NCBI GenBank assembly: GCA_014281115.1
Contig: JACONQ010000018.1
Span: 930,001 to 994,000 of the forward strand
DNA: 64,000 nucleotides
Direction: 5' to 3'
Origin: Laburnicola sp. R22_1
Taxonomy: Eukaryota; Ascomycota; Dothideomycetes; Pleosporales; Didymosphaeriaceae
Below the pieces are notes generated by a model. It saw nothing but the letters and a program-made list of their open reading frames with translations. It was not told the DNA's origin and ran no database searches. Positions 35,948-46,291 of the stretch are shown here, one piece after another (positions within the stretch are counted from its first letter, which is position 1; the number at the start of each line of letters is the position of its first letter). The position numbers and the translations under genes are program-made.

Positions 35948-38045
35948 CCGTGTCCGTGCGCGTAATGCCCGGATTCGCGTAATGCCCGCGCAACACCAGA
36001 AGCGCTCTATCAGCGACCAGGCAATAGAACCACCCACAATCAATATTATCACGAGATTTTCCAGAGTAGCACTATATCGATGCTTGCGATCAATTTGCAC
36101 TATCTATATCTATTAGGAAGCTTGACGTTGCGGCCGCGACGTGTAGATCTGGTTGGGGAAGTAGATGCGCCCTCTGAGGCCTCCCTATTATCTTGAGCAT
36201 CAACAACACGTTTCTGACGCTTTCTGCTCTGTAGAGCTGGCTGAGAGGCCTTTCTCTTACCCTTTTGGGATAGTTGTAGAGCTTTTTCAGCGTCGCGGGC
36301 AGACTTCTGGGCAGCGCGCTGAGCTGCCTTTCAGCCCTCTTTTTCTCCTTTGCCTCCCTAGCTACTTCTCGCGCAACACGCTTCTCCTGCTGGATTTTCT
36401 CCTTATATAGCTTAGCTGCCTTCTTCAGCTCTGCTGTCGCTGCTTTTGAAGCTGCTGCTGCTTATCCTCCTGCTCCTTGATTGATTGACGAACACGTGCC
36501 TCCCTTACTTTCCTTGGTGACCATAAGATAGCCCTACTATGATAATCCTGGCGCTGTTGAAGGTCTAGAGCTTTGCTCTTCTTCCCACGCTTCTTCTTGA
36601 TAGATAGCGCCTGCCTAAGCCCATCGTTGTCATGCTTAAGCAGCTTATTTTCAACAGATAGGTGGTGGAGTGATTGACGAAGCTTTTGTGTATCCTTGCT
36701 ACTTTGATCACTCACTGCAGAGCGTACAAGCCTATCCATCTTTCTCCAGTCATGATCACTAAACCCTGATGAGGAGCTATCGCCTGATTCTTGATCCTGG
36801 GTAAACCTATTAAGGATAGGATCAGGATCAGGTGGCGATATGCCTGTGGCTCTAAAAGAGCTGAGGATAGTTGATTCCTTGAAGGAGACCTTCCACGCGT
36901 TCCAGAATAGGGGGAAGAAGTCGCCTTTGGTGATAGAAACCAGGCCCTGGCTTCTATGGAGATATCTTGATAGCTCTGCTGAGTAGGCTGTTGATAGAGG
37001 CTTAAACATCGCAACGTCGAGAGGCTGAAGCGTATGAGTTGAATGAGGAGGCAGGATAGCAAGGAGGATCCTATGCTGATCACAGTAGTCGATAAAGTCC
37101 ATAGTGATGTGGGATCTATGGCCATCTACGATTAAGAGTTAATATGATTGGCGAGTCTTCTCTTTTGTGCAGCGATTAAATACCTGTTCAAGCCAGGCAA
37201 GCCCAATATCGTTGTTCGTCCAGCTAGAGGGTGATGAGGTGATAAAGACTTCTTGTTCTCCTGCCTTAATATCCTCTACCTAGCTTGATTGGATGCCCTT
37301 GTTTGCAGCCTTATAGATGAGGCTTGGCGGCAGAGCTGATCCATCAGCGCAGATACATGCTAGGAGCGTAATCCATGCGCGATTGCCATCCTGGAGCGAT
37401 GCCCTAACCTCCTTCTTCTCCTACATTCGTCTGCTGAATATTCGTTTTGATCTACCCACAATACCGATCAGGAAGCCTTTTTCGTCCATATTGTAGATAT
37501 AACGAGGATCTATCTGATACTGATCGATCTTGCTGTGTAGGAGGTTGAAATAGAGGCGATATTTATCCTCTGAATTAGCTTTGTGGCGATTGCTGTCCAT
37601 GCTGACTGTCTATTGCGAGATAAGCTGAATGCTGTGTTGGTTGATAAAGCGGGTAACCCAGCTCTCGCTGACTAGCTCCTTTGCTATGGTAGAGGCGAAG
37701 TTCTGTATCATCTCTCGAGTGGGAGGTATATGTCTCTCTGTGAGTCCTTTGATATATTGTACGAGCTCCTGCTCTTGCTGTAGGTTGAGTTTCAGCTGGT
37801 TGATATTCTTGACCTGCCTGGGGCGCGTTACCCCTCGATGCCTTCGACCCAACGTAGATCGTTCAAGCCCATGCCTAGCAGCAACTTCTGTATATGAAAA
37901 ATCTTCTCCTGGTTCTCGCGATTCTATCTCATCAATCGCAGCCTGATATGGATCCATAATGGTGGAGTTATCGCGTGCTGAAGTTAGGGTGTTTTGGTGT
38001 TGCGCGGGCATTACGCGAATCCGGGCATTACGCGCACGGACACGG
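35948..38045 (-). mobile_element. Pogo-like transposon C inserted in A next to B
   Basis: TA at 35946-35947 (shared with B) and 38046-38047. Inverted repeats of ~50 bp read CCGTGTCCGTGC, GCGTAATGCCCGGATTC, GCGTAATGCCCGCG; the 12-bp core is repeated perfectly at 17-bp spacing and both termini are identical over it. Length 2098 bp. Confidence 0.92.
36110..37957 (-). pseudogene. Pogo-type transposase of C, least decayed of the group
   Basis: Start ATG at 37955-37957 (MDPYQAAIDEIESREPGEDF). Psq-type HTH (AARHGLERSTLGRRHRG), CENP-B-type domain (LQQEQELVQYIKGLTERH, SESWVTRFINQH). DDE core: YNMDEKGFLIG, LLIVDGHRSHITMDFIDYC and STHTLQPLDVAMFKPL, so all three acidic positions survive. Only about four TAG codons interrupt it (after LISQ near 37611, after FSRRM near 37423, before VEDIKAG at 37280-37282, before LLIVDG near 37140), plus a 1-bp deletion near 36449 relative to A and B that shifts the last ~100 residues. 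The TAG after FSRRM faces TGG in B. This is the youngest-looking pogo copy in the window. Confidence 0.85.
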
Positions 38046-39261
38046 TACCCGCTTTATTAACCGACACAGCATTTATCTTATCTTACAATAGACAGTTAGC
38101 ATAGACAGCAATTGCCACAAAGCTAATTTAGTAAATAAATATCGCCTCTATTTCCACCTTCTTCACAGCAAGATCAATTAATATTAAATAGATCCTTGTC
38201 ATACCTACAATATGGATAAGAAAGGCTTCCTAATTAGTATTGTTGGTAGATCAAAGAGGATATTTAGCAGACGAATATAGAAGAAGAAGAAGGTTAGGGC
38301 ATCACTCCAGGATGGCAATCGCGCGTAGATCACGCTTCTGGCATGTATCTGCGCTAATAGATCAGCTCTGCCACCAAGCCTCATCTATAAGGCTGCCAAC
38401 AAGGGCATCCAATTAAGCTAGGTAGAGAATATCAAGGCAGGAGATTATAAAGTCTTTATTACCTTATTATCCTCTGGCTAGACAAACAACAATATTAGGC
38501 TTGCCTGGCTTAAACAGGTGTTTAATCGCTGTATAAAAGAGAAGACCCGACAATCACATTAACTTCTAATCCTAGATAGCCACGGCTCCTACATTACTAT
38601 GGACTTTATTAACTACTATGATCAGAATAAGATCCTGCTTGCTGTCCTGCCTCCTCATTTAACTTATACGCTTTAGCCACTTAACGTTGCGATGTTCAAG
38701 CCTCTATTAACAGCCTACTTAACAGAACTATTAACACACCTCTATAGAAGTCAGGGTCTAGCTTCTATTAAGAGAAAGCTCTCTATCATCACTTAGCGAT
38801 TATAATTAGAGAAAGGTAGATAGGCTTATACGCTCTGCGGTTAAGAATTAGAGTAGTAGAGATACACAGAAGCTTTGTTAATCGCTCCACTACCTATCTG
38901 TCCAAAATAAGCTACTTAAGCATGAGATGGATGGGATTAAGTAGGCACTATCTATTAAGGAGAAGCGCAGAAAGAAGGGCAAGACTCCAGATCTCTAATA
39001 GCGTTAGGAGTATTATGGTGGAGCAGTCTTCTAGTTACTAAGGAAGCTAAGGGAGGCACGTGTTCGTCAATCTATTAAGGAGTAGGAGGAGAAGTAGCAG
39101 CAGCTTCAAAGAGTAGAGACAGCAGAGCTGAAGAAGGCAGCTAAGTTATATAAGGAGAAGATCCAGCAGGAGAAGCGTGTTGCGCGAGAGGCAGCTAAGA
39201 AGGCAAAAGAGAAAGAGAGAGCTAAAAAGGCAGCTTAGCGCGCTGCCCAGAAGCAGAGTTG

Positions 39262-39380
39262 GCAACAATCAAGTCGACTTAATAACTTGACTTGATTGAC
39301 TTGATACAATCAAGTCAATCAAGTCAATCAGGGAGGCGAAATTTAGCAAGTCAATCAAGCAAATCCTGCCAACTTGATTA
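39262..39380. repeat. Left subterminal repeat array of D
   Basis: Multiple copies of a CAATCAAGT / ACTTGATT motif in both orientations. Such subterminal arrays are known hAT transposase binding regions. Confidence 0.75.
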
Positions 39381-39600
39381 ACTTAATTAATAGACTTGAA
39401 TCCCTAGGATCTTAGGGGTTTATTGTAGAATACTAGATCCTTAGAGTATAAGGCAACTCGGAGTTAACAGACTTTATCTAAGATAGTTGCCTATCTAGGC
39501 TTAGCGCCGTATTTCTGAGTTTCCTCATCTCCCACCACCCATCTAACTTACCTACTTACCCACCACCTCTCTCGCTCTACCAACGCCCTCCTCTATTAAT

Positions 39601-42075
39601 ATGGCGTCGCCCGATCGCCTAGAAGGCATGAATAGTAACCTCTCTCAAGTTTTTAGCCAGCGGCTTAAAAGCACGGCGTCACAAACCCCTCCCAAAGATA
39701 GTGCCACTGATGTAGCCACCAACGCGCCGTCAGAGCTTAACGCCAAAAGCTCTGTGGGCACCCCATCCGCCACCAATATAGAGGACGACGATGACGATTA
39801 CAAGGGCATTAAATAGGTACGCCTGCCAGATTATCATAAGCCAGCTTATAGTGCAAAGCGCAGTCAAAAGAGCTAGGTTTAGCAGCACAGATATCGCCTC
39901 TAGCACCGCAAGCAACAACGCCTGTACTAGCTCTGCCACTATTACCACTATTATAAGCACCCTGCCGGATTTTATTACGCTAATTAATTAACTATGTTAA
40001 TTAGGCGCTATCTTAGTGAGTGTAAAGCTGGCCACGGCATTAAGAAGAACAGCCTAAAAGCCACCTCCCGCGTCACAACTCCCTCCTAGCAATCCTTTCT
40101 ACTCGCCCACATACATCACAAAGGCCTTAGCGTACTGTAGAGCGTCGCTAACCTTATTGCAGAGAGCTTCTTGCGCACAAGTTTCCTATAATTAGTGCTT
40201 AATTAGGTGGTAGCCAATAATTAGGCGCTCTCTGTAATTAAGGGCGCCGCTTTTCGAGCTATGTTACCGCAGGCTAACCTGCTGGCTAAGGCAGAGCTAT
40301 AGAGATCCCACAACACCCTACAAGCTCATATAATCGCGGAGTACGAGTTGTACGTACCCGCTATTATTAATTACCTACGCGACGCGCGATTAGCTATACA
40401 CATCTCCTTCAACAATTAGACGTTAACAGGCGGCAAGCAGGCGTTAACAGGTATCTGCGTCCACCACCTCAATCGCGACGGCAAGCCTCGGGATTACGTA
40501 TTAGGCCTGCCCTTGTTAATGGGCCAGTATACAGGCGTCAATATTGCCGCTATTATTAATGCCACGCTTAAGAGCTTTAAGATCTCCGCCTGCAACTTAG
40601 GTTACTTTGTCCTTAATAACGACACCAACAACAACTCCGCAATCAACGTCCTGGCCATTAAATATAACTTTAACGCCCGCTATTAATGGCTACGCTGCGC
40701 CTGCCATATAATTAACCTCGCCGCCCAGCAAATTATATTTGGCAAAGATCGTGAGGCGTTTAAGAACGTGGAGGAGCATCTTGATAAGGAGGAGGCGTGT
40801 CTCGACAAGTGGCGTAAGGTTGGCCCTCTAGGCGTCTTAATCGACGTTATCGCCTCTATTTGTACTCCGCAGGCTCGACAGCTTCTTAAGTAGTGCTAGA
40901 TAATTAGTAACACTTAATTAGAGGCAGATTGCAAAGTTAAAACGCTAGAGATTGTTAAGCCAGTAAAGACATGGTGGAACTCCTATTACGACTGTTTTGC
41001 GCGCGCGCTCGAGCTTCGCATGCCTCTTAACAACTATATTAATCACAAGCTCATTAAATATCGTCGCCAGGGCACCCATCAACGCTCCCAACTGCCTAAT
41101 CTTAAGAAGCGTTGGTTTATTAAAGAAGACGGCCTCTCTACTAAGGATTAGGCGACAATTGTAGAGTACCAAAAAATCCTACAGCCCTTTAAAGAGGCCA
41201 CCACCTGTATAAAGGGTAGGGGCGTAGTTGGCACGTTAGGAGCCATCTGGGAGGTGCTCCCTACGCTTAATTGGCTTGCCACCACCCTTAATAAGATGCT
41301 GTTTTAATACAATAACGTCAACTTCACTAACATTAACGCCCTAGAGGATTATATACAAGCCACCTATAATATGGCTTATATAAAGATCCTCAAGTATATG
41401 CGCAAGCTAAAGGATACCCCAGCATACTACGCTGCCTGCCGTCTCCACCCACGCACGAAAAGTTACATGGATAAAGTGTGGGCTGTGCCTCTTAATTATA
41501 GTGAGGAGGCTTATGCAGGACCTCACACATACAAAGGCTGGCTAGATAATTGCTATATTGGCTTTTAACGCTTGTGGGCAGAGTTTAAAGAGGCCGCCTC
41601 TCCTGTTAGTACTCTAGAGCCTCTGGCGAAGAAGGCACGTACTGGGCCAGCTAGCAGTTGGTCTGATTTTATAAGAGCTACCCTACAAGGTAACAACGCC
41701 TGTCTAGTCTATCGTCGCGATGAGTTTGAGCGCTGGATAATCGAGTCACCTGTGCCAGAGGAGTTCCTGTTTGCGCGCGACCCGATTCTATACTGGCTGG
41801 GGAAGGCTGACGAGTACCCCGTCTTATCGCGCTTCGCCCTCACAATGCTCAGCATCCCTGCGGCGGCCACCGACTGTGAGAGGACCTTCTTAGAGCTAGG
41901 CGATTTGCTGGAGACGAGGCGTCTTTGTATAAAGGCAGATCTCCTCTCCGCTCTATAAAGCCTACGTAGCTGGAAGCGCCTTGGCTTAAAGCCTATAACG
42001 GCAGCAAAAAGTCCACGTAACGAAGCTATCTCTCCTGAAGAGCTGGAGACAATATACGAGATATACGGTAGTTAA
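39601..42075 (+). pseudogene. hAT transposase of element D, interrupted by stops
   Basis: Start ATG 39601 (MASPDRLEGMNSNLSQVF) after a pyrimidine-rich leader; the first 71 codons are open and end in an acidic run (EDDDDDYKGIK). Later frames carry NVLAIKYNFNARY, RCACHIINLAAQQI (the conserved C..H region), KTWWNSYYDCFARALELR and PAYYAACRLHPRTKSYMDKV (41371-41568). 41572-41958 holds the C-terminal dimerisation domain (DPILYWLGKADEYPVLSRFA, LSIPAAATDCERTF). The terminal stop is TAA at 42073. Several TAG/TAA codons and probably shifts break the middle third. Original length would be near 800 residues, normal for hAT. Confidence 0.85.
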
Positions 42076-42104
42076 TTTACTACGCCTAAATTATACGTAC
42101 AGTT

Positions 42105-42235
42105 ATCAATCAAGTCAAACAAGTCAACAAGTCGAGCCTTATTTTTGCTATCAAGTCAATCAAGTCAAGCAAAAGCCACCAGATCCGTCAATCAATCAAT
42201 CAATTCACCCCGACTTGATTAACTTGATTATTGCC
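42105..42235. repeat. Right subterminal repeat array of D
   Basis: Mirror of the left array, with CAATCAAGTCAAACAAGTCA-type units and a short ATCA run (ATCAATCAATCAAT). Confidence 0.75.
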
Positions 42236-43187
42236 AACTCTGCCCAGAAGTCTGCCTACAACGCAGAAAAGGCTCTACAACTATCCCAAAAGGGTAAAAG
42301 AAAGGCCTCTCAGCCATCTCTACAGAGCAGAAAGCGTTAGAAACGTGTTATTAATGCTGCAGATGTTGGGGAGGCCTCTAAGGGCGCATCTGCTGCCCCA
42401 ACTAAATCTACACGCCACGGCCGCAACGTTAAGCTTTTAGATAGATTTAAATAGTGAAAATAAATCGCAGCTATTAACTTACTGCCCTGCAAGAAAATCT
42501 CGTAATAATATTAATCGTAGGTGGTTCTATAGCCTTGTTTTCAATAGAGCGTTTTTGGTGTTGCCAGCGCATCACGCGAATCCGCGCATCACGCGCACGG
42601 ACACGTTACCTTATAGGAGACGCCATAGTAATTAAAAACACTAAGCAATACGTATAAGTTTGGATTCTAGTTAAAGCTAGTGAGCAACTTTTTCACTTAA
42701 TCGCCTGTTATAGCTTAGGCTAGCTTCTCTTAGCTTATAAAAGGTGGTGAACTTATGCTATATTAAAACGCTCTTTTAACTGCCCGCGTCTATAAGCTTA
42801 AGGAGTAATTAGCAGTGATAACTAAGCGGAAATTACGCAAAAGAAAGCGAATCTAGCAGGATAGGACTATAGAGTATAGGACTGTAGCAGCGTAGGTAGC
42901 TGCTAAGGCGTTGCAGGCGCCTTAGCGATCGAAGAAGGCTTGTAGTAGTGGTGATTAAGAAAGAGCCTAACTAGCTCTATGGCGCTGTGGAAACTGTGGG
43001 GGGACTAGACACAACGCGCGAACGTGCAAAAAAGATACAGAGGTATCTTCTAAATTAGATATAAGCATGACGTACGTAGGTTCCTTGTTTGATAGCGATG
43101 AAATCGAAGAGTCATAACATGAGTTGGTCGTGCCAAGGAAAAGTGGCCGGCTCACTGATGTGGCCGGCTCGCTGATGGAATACGTTA

Positions 43188-43374
43188 TAGTATAAATTTA
43201 GAAAGCTAAAAGATATAGTTTTTAAAATATAGCTAACGCCACATAGTATAGTTATAGGATGCAGCTTTGTTTACAAAAAAAATATCTTATGCCCTGCGCC
43301 GCTGTATGTTGCCCTCCTTTCTTTTCCATCGTGTGGTGGCCATAGGCTGATTCATCTGGTGTGTTATCGAATAG
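43188..43374. other. Junction between element E and the rhodopsin-domain gene
   Basis: Up to about 43285 it is AT-rich and contains an S-like end (TAACGCCACATAG) and a segment GATGCAGCTTTGTTTACAAA, seen inverted near 62605. After that it is balanced. A first exon of the following gene could lie here but none can be read convincingly. Confidence 0.5.
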
Positions 43375-44723
43375 GTCATATATGCCCTCGAGACAGCTAC
43401 GGCCTACGCGGTCGGTGCATGGTGGTTCAGTCTCGCCAACAATGGCATGACGGCCAAGCAGCGCGAAGAGCTGGATCCAGCATCTCGTGAATACCATCTT
43501 CGTGTCGGCGGCTCGAAGACGCAGCCTGCGGGCTGGAGTCTGTCTACGCTCCAATTGTGGACACTAAAGATGTGCATATGTCACTTCTACTCGAGGTTAA
43601 CGTAGGCGACGCTGTTCCTACAACACAGTGAATCATACTAACCAGCAACTCCAGATCCAGCATCCACCACCTCCAAATCCGCGTCAAAATCGGCTACTTC
43701 ATCATCATCGCGACCTACATTGCAACCATCCTCTCCATCCTCCTCGGCTGCCACCCACTGCACAAAAACTGGCAGATTACCCCTGATCCTGGCAGTACGT
43801 AGCCTTTCGTTACCTGTTATGACTTTCGCACAATTGCAGCGCTGATTGCGCGGTCAATGTTTTAGATCACTGCCAACCCGCGGTCTCGAAGATCGACCTC
43901 TACGTTACCGTGGTACCGAGTGTGCTCACGGACATGTATCTCATGTCGATTCCTATGCCAATGCTATGGCGGGCGCAAATGCCGCTTAAGAGGAAGATCT
44001 CGCTCATCAGCATCTTTAGCGGAGGTATTTTCGTTATGATGGCTGGTATATTGCGATGCGCATTGATCATCAAGGTTCGTCTCCGTCTCTTCTTCGCACT
44101 ACCAACCCCTTTTCACTAGTCGAAGAAATCCATTCTGAAAGTCATACCAACAGGACCCCGTCGGTGGCGCCCAAGCCGCCGGAAGCTGAGCTTGCCGGGA
44201 AACTTTCGTAGCCGTCATCATCGGTAACGCACCCATGATCTATCCCCTCTGCCGCCGCGGGGTAGAGCGCATCTACGCCACAATCAGTCACTCCCGCAGC
44301 GGCTACTCGCGCAACGACAACGACGGGTCGCTCCCTTTAAAGGACGGGCTCAGCCAACCGGCGCGTCGGGGCAAGTTGAGGAGCGTAAACCCGCTGCCGA
44401 GCACATTCCACGACGACGAACCCATGGAAGGCGGGATAGAGGAGTGGGATAGCATGGCAAGAATTGTGGAGCGGGAGGTTGATACTGGGACGCCGGACCA
44501 GGGTGAGCGGCTTGGTGCGGGGGTGAGTGGGAAAGGAGGGAGTAAAGATGGATCGGGGATCGTGGTCACAAAAGAGACGAATGTGAGGACGGATACCTCG
44601 AGTGTATCTGAATTGAGGGAACCGGAGCGTGTTCATGGGAAGGACGGGAGGGGAAGTGAGAGTGACGACGATAAGATTAAGTATCGGGATGGCGAGGGGT
44701 TGAAATATACAAGCAGAGCATGA
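43375..44723 (+). pseudogene. Rhodopsin-domain integral membrane protein, 5'-incomplete with in-frame TGA
   Basis: Fungal integral membrane protein of the rhodopsin-domain (seven-helix, plasma-membrane) family; function of the family largely unknown. Exons 43375-43595, 43655-43794, 43866-44074 and 44154-44723 join in frame. Family blocks: ETATAYAVGAWWFSLANNGM, KIGYFIIIATYIATILSILL, GCHPLHKNWQI, NHCQPAVSKIDLYVTVV, DMYLMSIPMPMLWRA, GGIFVMMAGILRC, DPVGGAQAAGS, then a hydrophilic Ser/Gly/Glu-rich tail of about 150 residues. Two defects: the N-terminal exon with the first helices is not found upstream, where transposon debris starts; and TGA at 44187-44189 stands where the family has Trp (AGS-W-A-RETF). 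A possible acceptor precedes 43375. The rest is clean, so loss looks recent. Confidence 0.82.
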
Positions 44724-45076
44724 ATGTGGGCTGTCTACAATACTGGGAATAATTATTAAAACAATGGAAGCAAAGTCAAACAACATTGATAACTGGGTCA
44801 TGGAAAACACGGCTATTGCGAACATGTATCCTGGTTTGCAGAGGAAGGTATTGACACGTCGTCTTTTTATTCGATCGGAGTGTTGTCGTGAAAAGCGAGG
44901 TGACGTGGCGAGGAGGGCATCTAACCACTTGTGAGAAGTGTTCACATACCTGTGGATATCAGCTATGGTCGCTTTGATGATCACTTTCGCGAGAGACGGT
45001 AAGTGATGGGACCATGAACAAACATAAACTCATCGTAATAATATGTCCTTGTCCATGTCCAATACCAGGGTATATC
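44724..45076. other. Convergent intergenic region
   Basis: About 350 bp of balanced sequence between two converging genes, presumably both 3' ends. No extra gene seen. Confidence 0.6.
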
Positions 45077-46291
45077 CTACTCGTCTAAGTTCAAGATCCT
45101 AACCGCATTGTTCCCAAGAACATCCCTAGCCGTCTCAACCCCCTCGCACGCTTTCGAAATAGCGCCATAGTTCGCGGCAACACTATGCCACTCCTTGACG
45201 TCTGCTTCTAGCGGTGGAAAGAAGGGGTGATCGGTGCCTGGAGCAAGTCAGCATCTCCTCAGCACCCGTGCCCATGCCACATGGACGTTCTGGTTCGTAC
45301 CGAAAAGTAAGCGGTCAGCGCCACTCGCCTGAATCGCGGCTTTCAATCCGACCTCGGAATATATGACGGCATCTAGATATATGTTTGTCTTGAGGATATC
45401 CCATAAATCGCGTCTATTGTCCGTCTGGCCCGCTGTTTTCCAATGTCCATCGTGTACTATGCAGCTTTCGATGCGTCCTGCCAAGAAAGGTAGCGTGCCA
45501 CCCGAATGCGCGAGCAGTACGTTTAACTTTGTGAAGCGGTCCCACACGCCGCTCAGCAACATCCTCGCCACGGCGATGGTCGTCTCGAGCGGAAAGCCCA
45601 GGGCAAGGGGCAACACATGGCCATACTCGTTGGCCCGCGGGCCATAGACGTCCTTTGGAAGGCCGTAGTGCGGATGCAGGAATATCATCAGACGGTGCTT
45701 CTCCAGGCTTGCCCACACGGGATCCAACGCTGGGTCGTCGAGACCATTGCCCAGCCCCGATGTGCCCATGATCACGCCGCGCATGTACTTGAGCCCCTTC
45801 AAGCGCTCCACCTCGGCCACAATGGTCTCTGCATCCGCGCTCAGCGGGAGCGTGCCGAATGCGTACAACCGCCCGGGATACGTTGCACAGAGGGCATCCA
45901 CGTCGTCGTTGATCTGCCTCGCGGCCTCGCCTGCCTCGTCCTTGGGTAGGAAATCCAGCCAAGGATTCGCGAGGGAGACGACAGATTTGTCGATCCGGTG
46001 CTGGTCCATGAAGGCGATCTTGTGCGCCATGTCGTAGTACTCGGGGCCGATGGGCCGGCCGCGCGACGTCGAGGGCGTGGAGGCATCGTCTTCGCCGGGC
46101 AGGATGATGAGGCGCGCGGAGTCGGGCGCGTCTTCAAAGGTCCGCACGTAGGGCACCGCGGTTCGGGCGCGGAGGAGGTCGACATAGGAGGGCGGGTAGA
46201 CGTGGGTGTGGATGTCGACGGTGCATGTGGGCATGTCGGACGCAGCGTTGGCGGGCGAGAGAGTTTTGGCCACGTCGGCGAGGTAGGACAT
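45077..46291 (-). CDS. ACMSD-type amidohydrolase / metal-dependent decarboxylase
   Basis: Amidohydrolase-superfamily TIM-barrel enzyme of the ACMSD group, whose members decarboxylate aminocarboxymuconate semialdehyde or hydroxybenzoate-type acids; substrate not predictable. Minus strand: exon 46291-45301, intron 45300-45238 (63 nt, donor GTACGA, acceptor CCAG), exon 45237-45077; 383 aa, slightly longer than typical (about 330-350). Metal ligands: His28 and His30 (VDIHTHVYPP), His206 in FLHPHYG, Asp333 in GTDHPFFPP; His262 lies in LLAHSGG. The intron splits the Gly codon just before TDHP, and reading through it would lose the catalytic Asp. Start chosen at MSYLADVAK, because the open frame upstream (to 46444) has no family character. 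Confidence 0.9.

Larger units (their letters stand above)
39254..42242 (+). mobile_element. hAT transposon D inserted in A
   Basis: Classic hAT ends: CAGAGTTGGCAAC at 39254 and its inverse TTGCCAACTCTG ending at 42242. The 8-bp target duplication CCCAGAAG is exact at 39246-39253 and 42243-42250. Length 2989 bp. It sits in the C-terminal coding part of the A transposase; removing D and one CCCAGAAG rejoins that reading frame. Confidence 0.95.
33535..42455 (+). pseudogene. Transposase of A, split by B/C and D
   Basis: Three plus-strand pieces form one pogo-type transposase. 33535-33830: MDLI, AAIDDIKLIEPGETFSYTK, QEQELVQYIKRLTERHTPPT and ending in SESWF. 38048-39253: RFINRHSIYLI, YNMDKKGFLI (first Asp), LLILDSHGSYITMDF (second Asp), NVAMFKPLLTAYL, then a basic coiled tail (AAKLYKEKIQQEKRVAREA). 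42251-42455: the last ~60 residues (NYPKRVKERPLS). The B/C insertion lies exactly at a TA in SESW/FT/RFINRH; removing it rejoins the frame. Stops are mostly TAG where B or C have CAG or TGG, for example TAG in LTP*QEQEL at about 33703, where C has CAG. Not functional. Confidence 0.8.
33441..42606 (+). mobile_element. Pogo-like transposon A inserted in E
   Basis: TA at 33439-33440 and 42607-42608. Ends read inward ACGTGTCCGTGC, GCGTGATGCGCGGATTC, GCGTAATGCGCGGG, i.e. the core twice at 17-bp spacing. Own sequence is 33441-33830, 38048-39253 and 42251-42606 (about 1.95 kb); B and C fill the first gap and D the second. Confidence 0.88.
32164..43185 (+). mobile_element. Pogo-like transposon E, host of a nested stack
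   Basis: TA at 32162-32163 and 43186-43187. Both termini read inward ACGTATTC..., then a GTAAGCCGGCCACATTA-type unit and its second copy 17 bp further, then a TTTTCCTTRGCA-type inner end. E itself is only 32164-33438 and 42609-43185 (about 1.85 kb, the size of E2). The rest is element A with everything inserted into it. E2 carries an approximate uninterrupted version of the A insertion site near 15755. Confidence 0.85.

Noticed and set aside
35880..35950. Open frame starting MSVHSTPGFSQ before the B transposase
   Set aside because: Those residues come from translating the terminal inverted repeat; the same peptide appears at 33835 on the other strand. The real start is ATG 35854-35856.
32164..43185. 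Giant cargo-carrying (Starship-like) transposon
   Set aside because: No DUF3435-type tyrosine recombinase and no cargo genes were seen; the structure is explained by simple nesting of five small DNA transposons.
45363..46037. Several plus-strand frames of about 95-110 codons
   Set aside because: Shadows of the amidohydrolase coding sequence on the minus strand.
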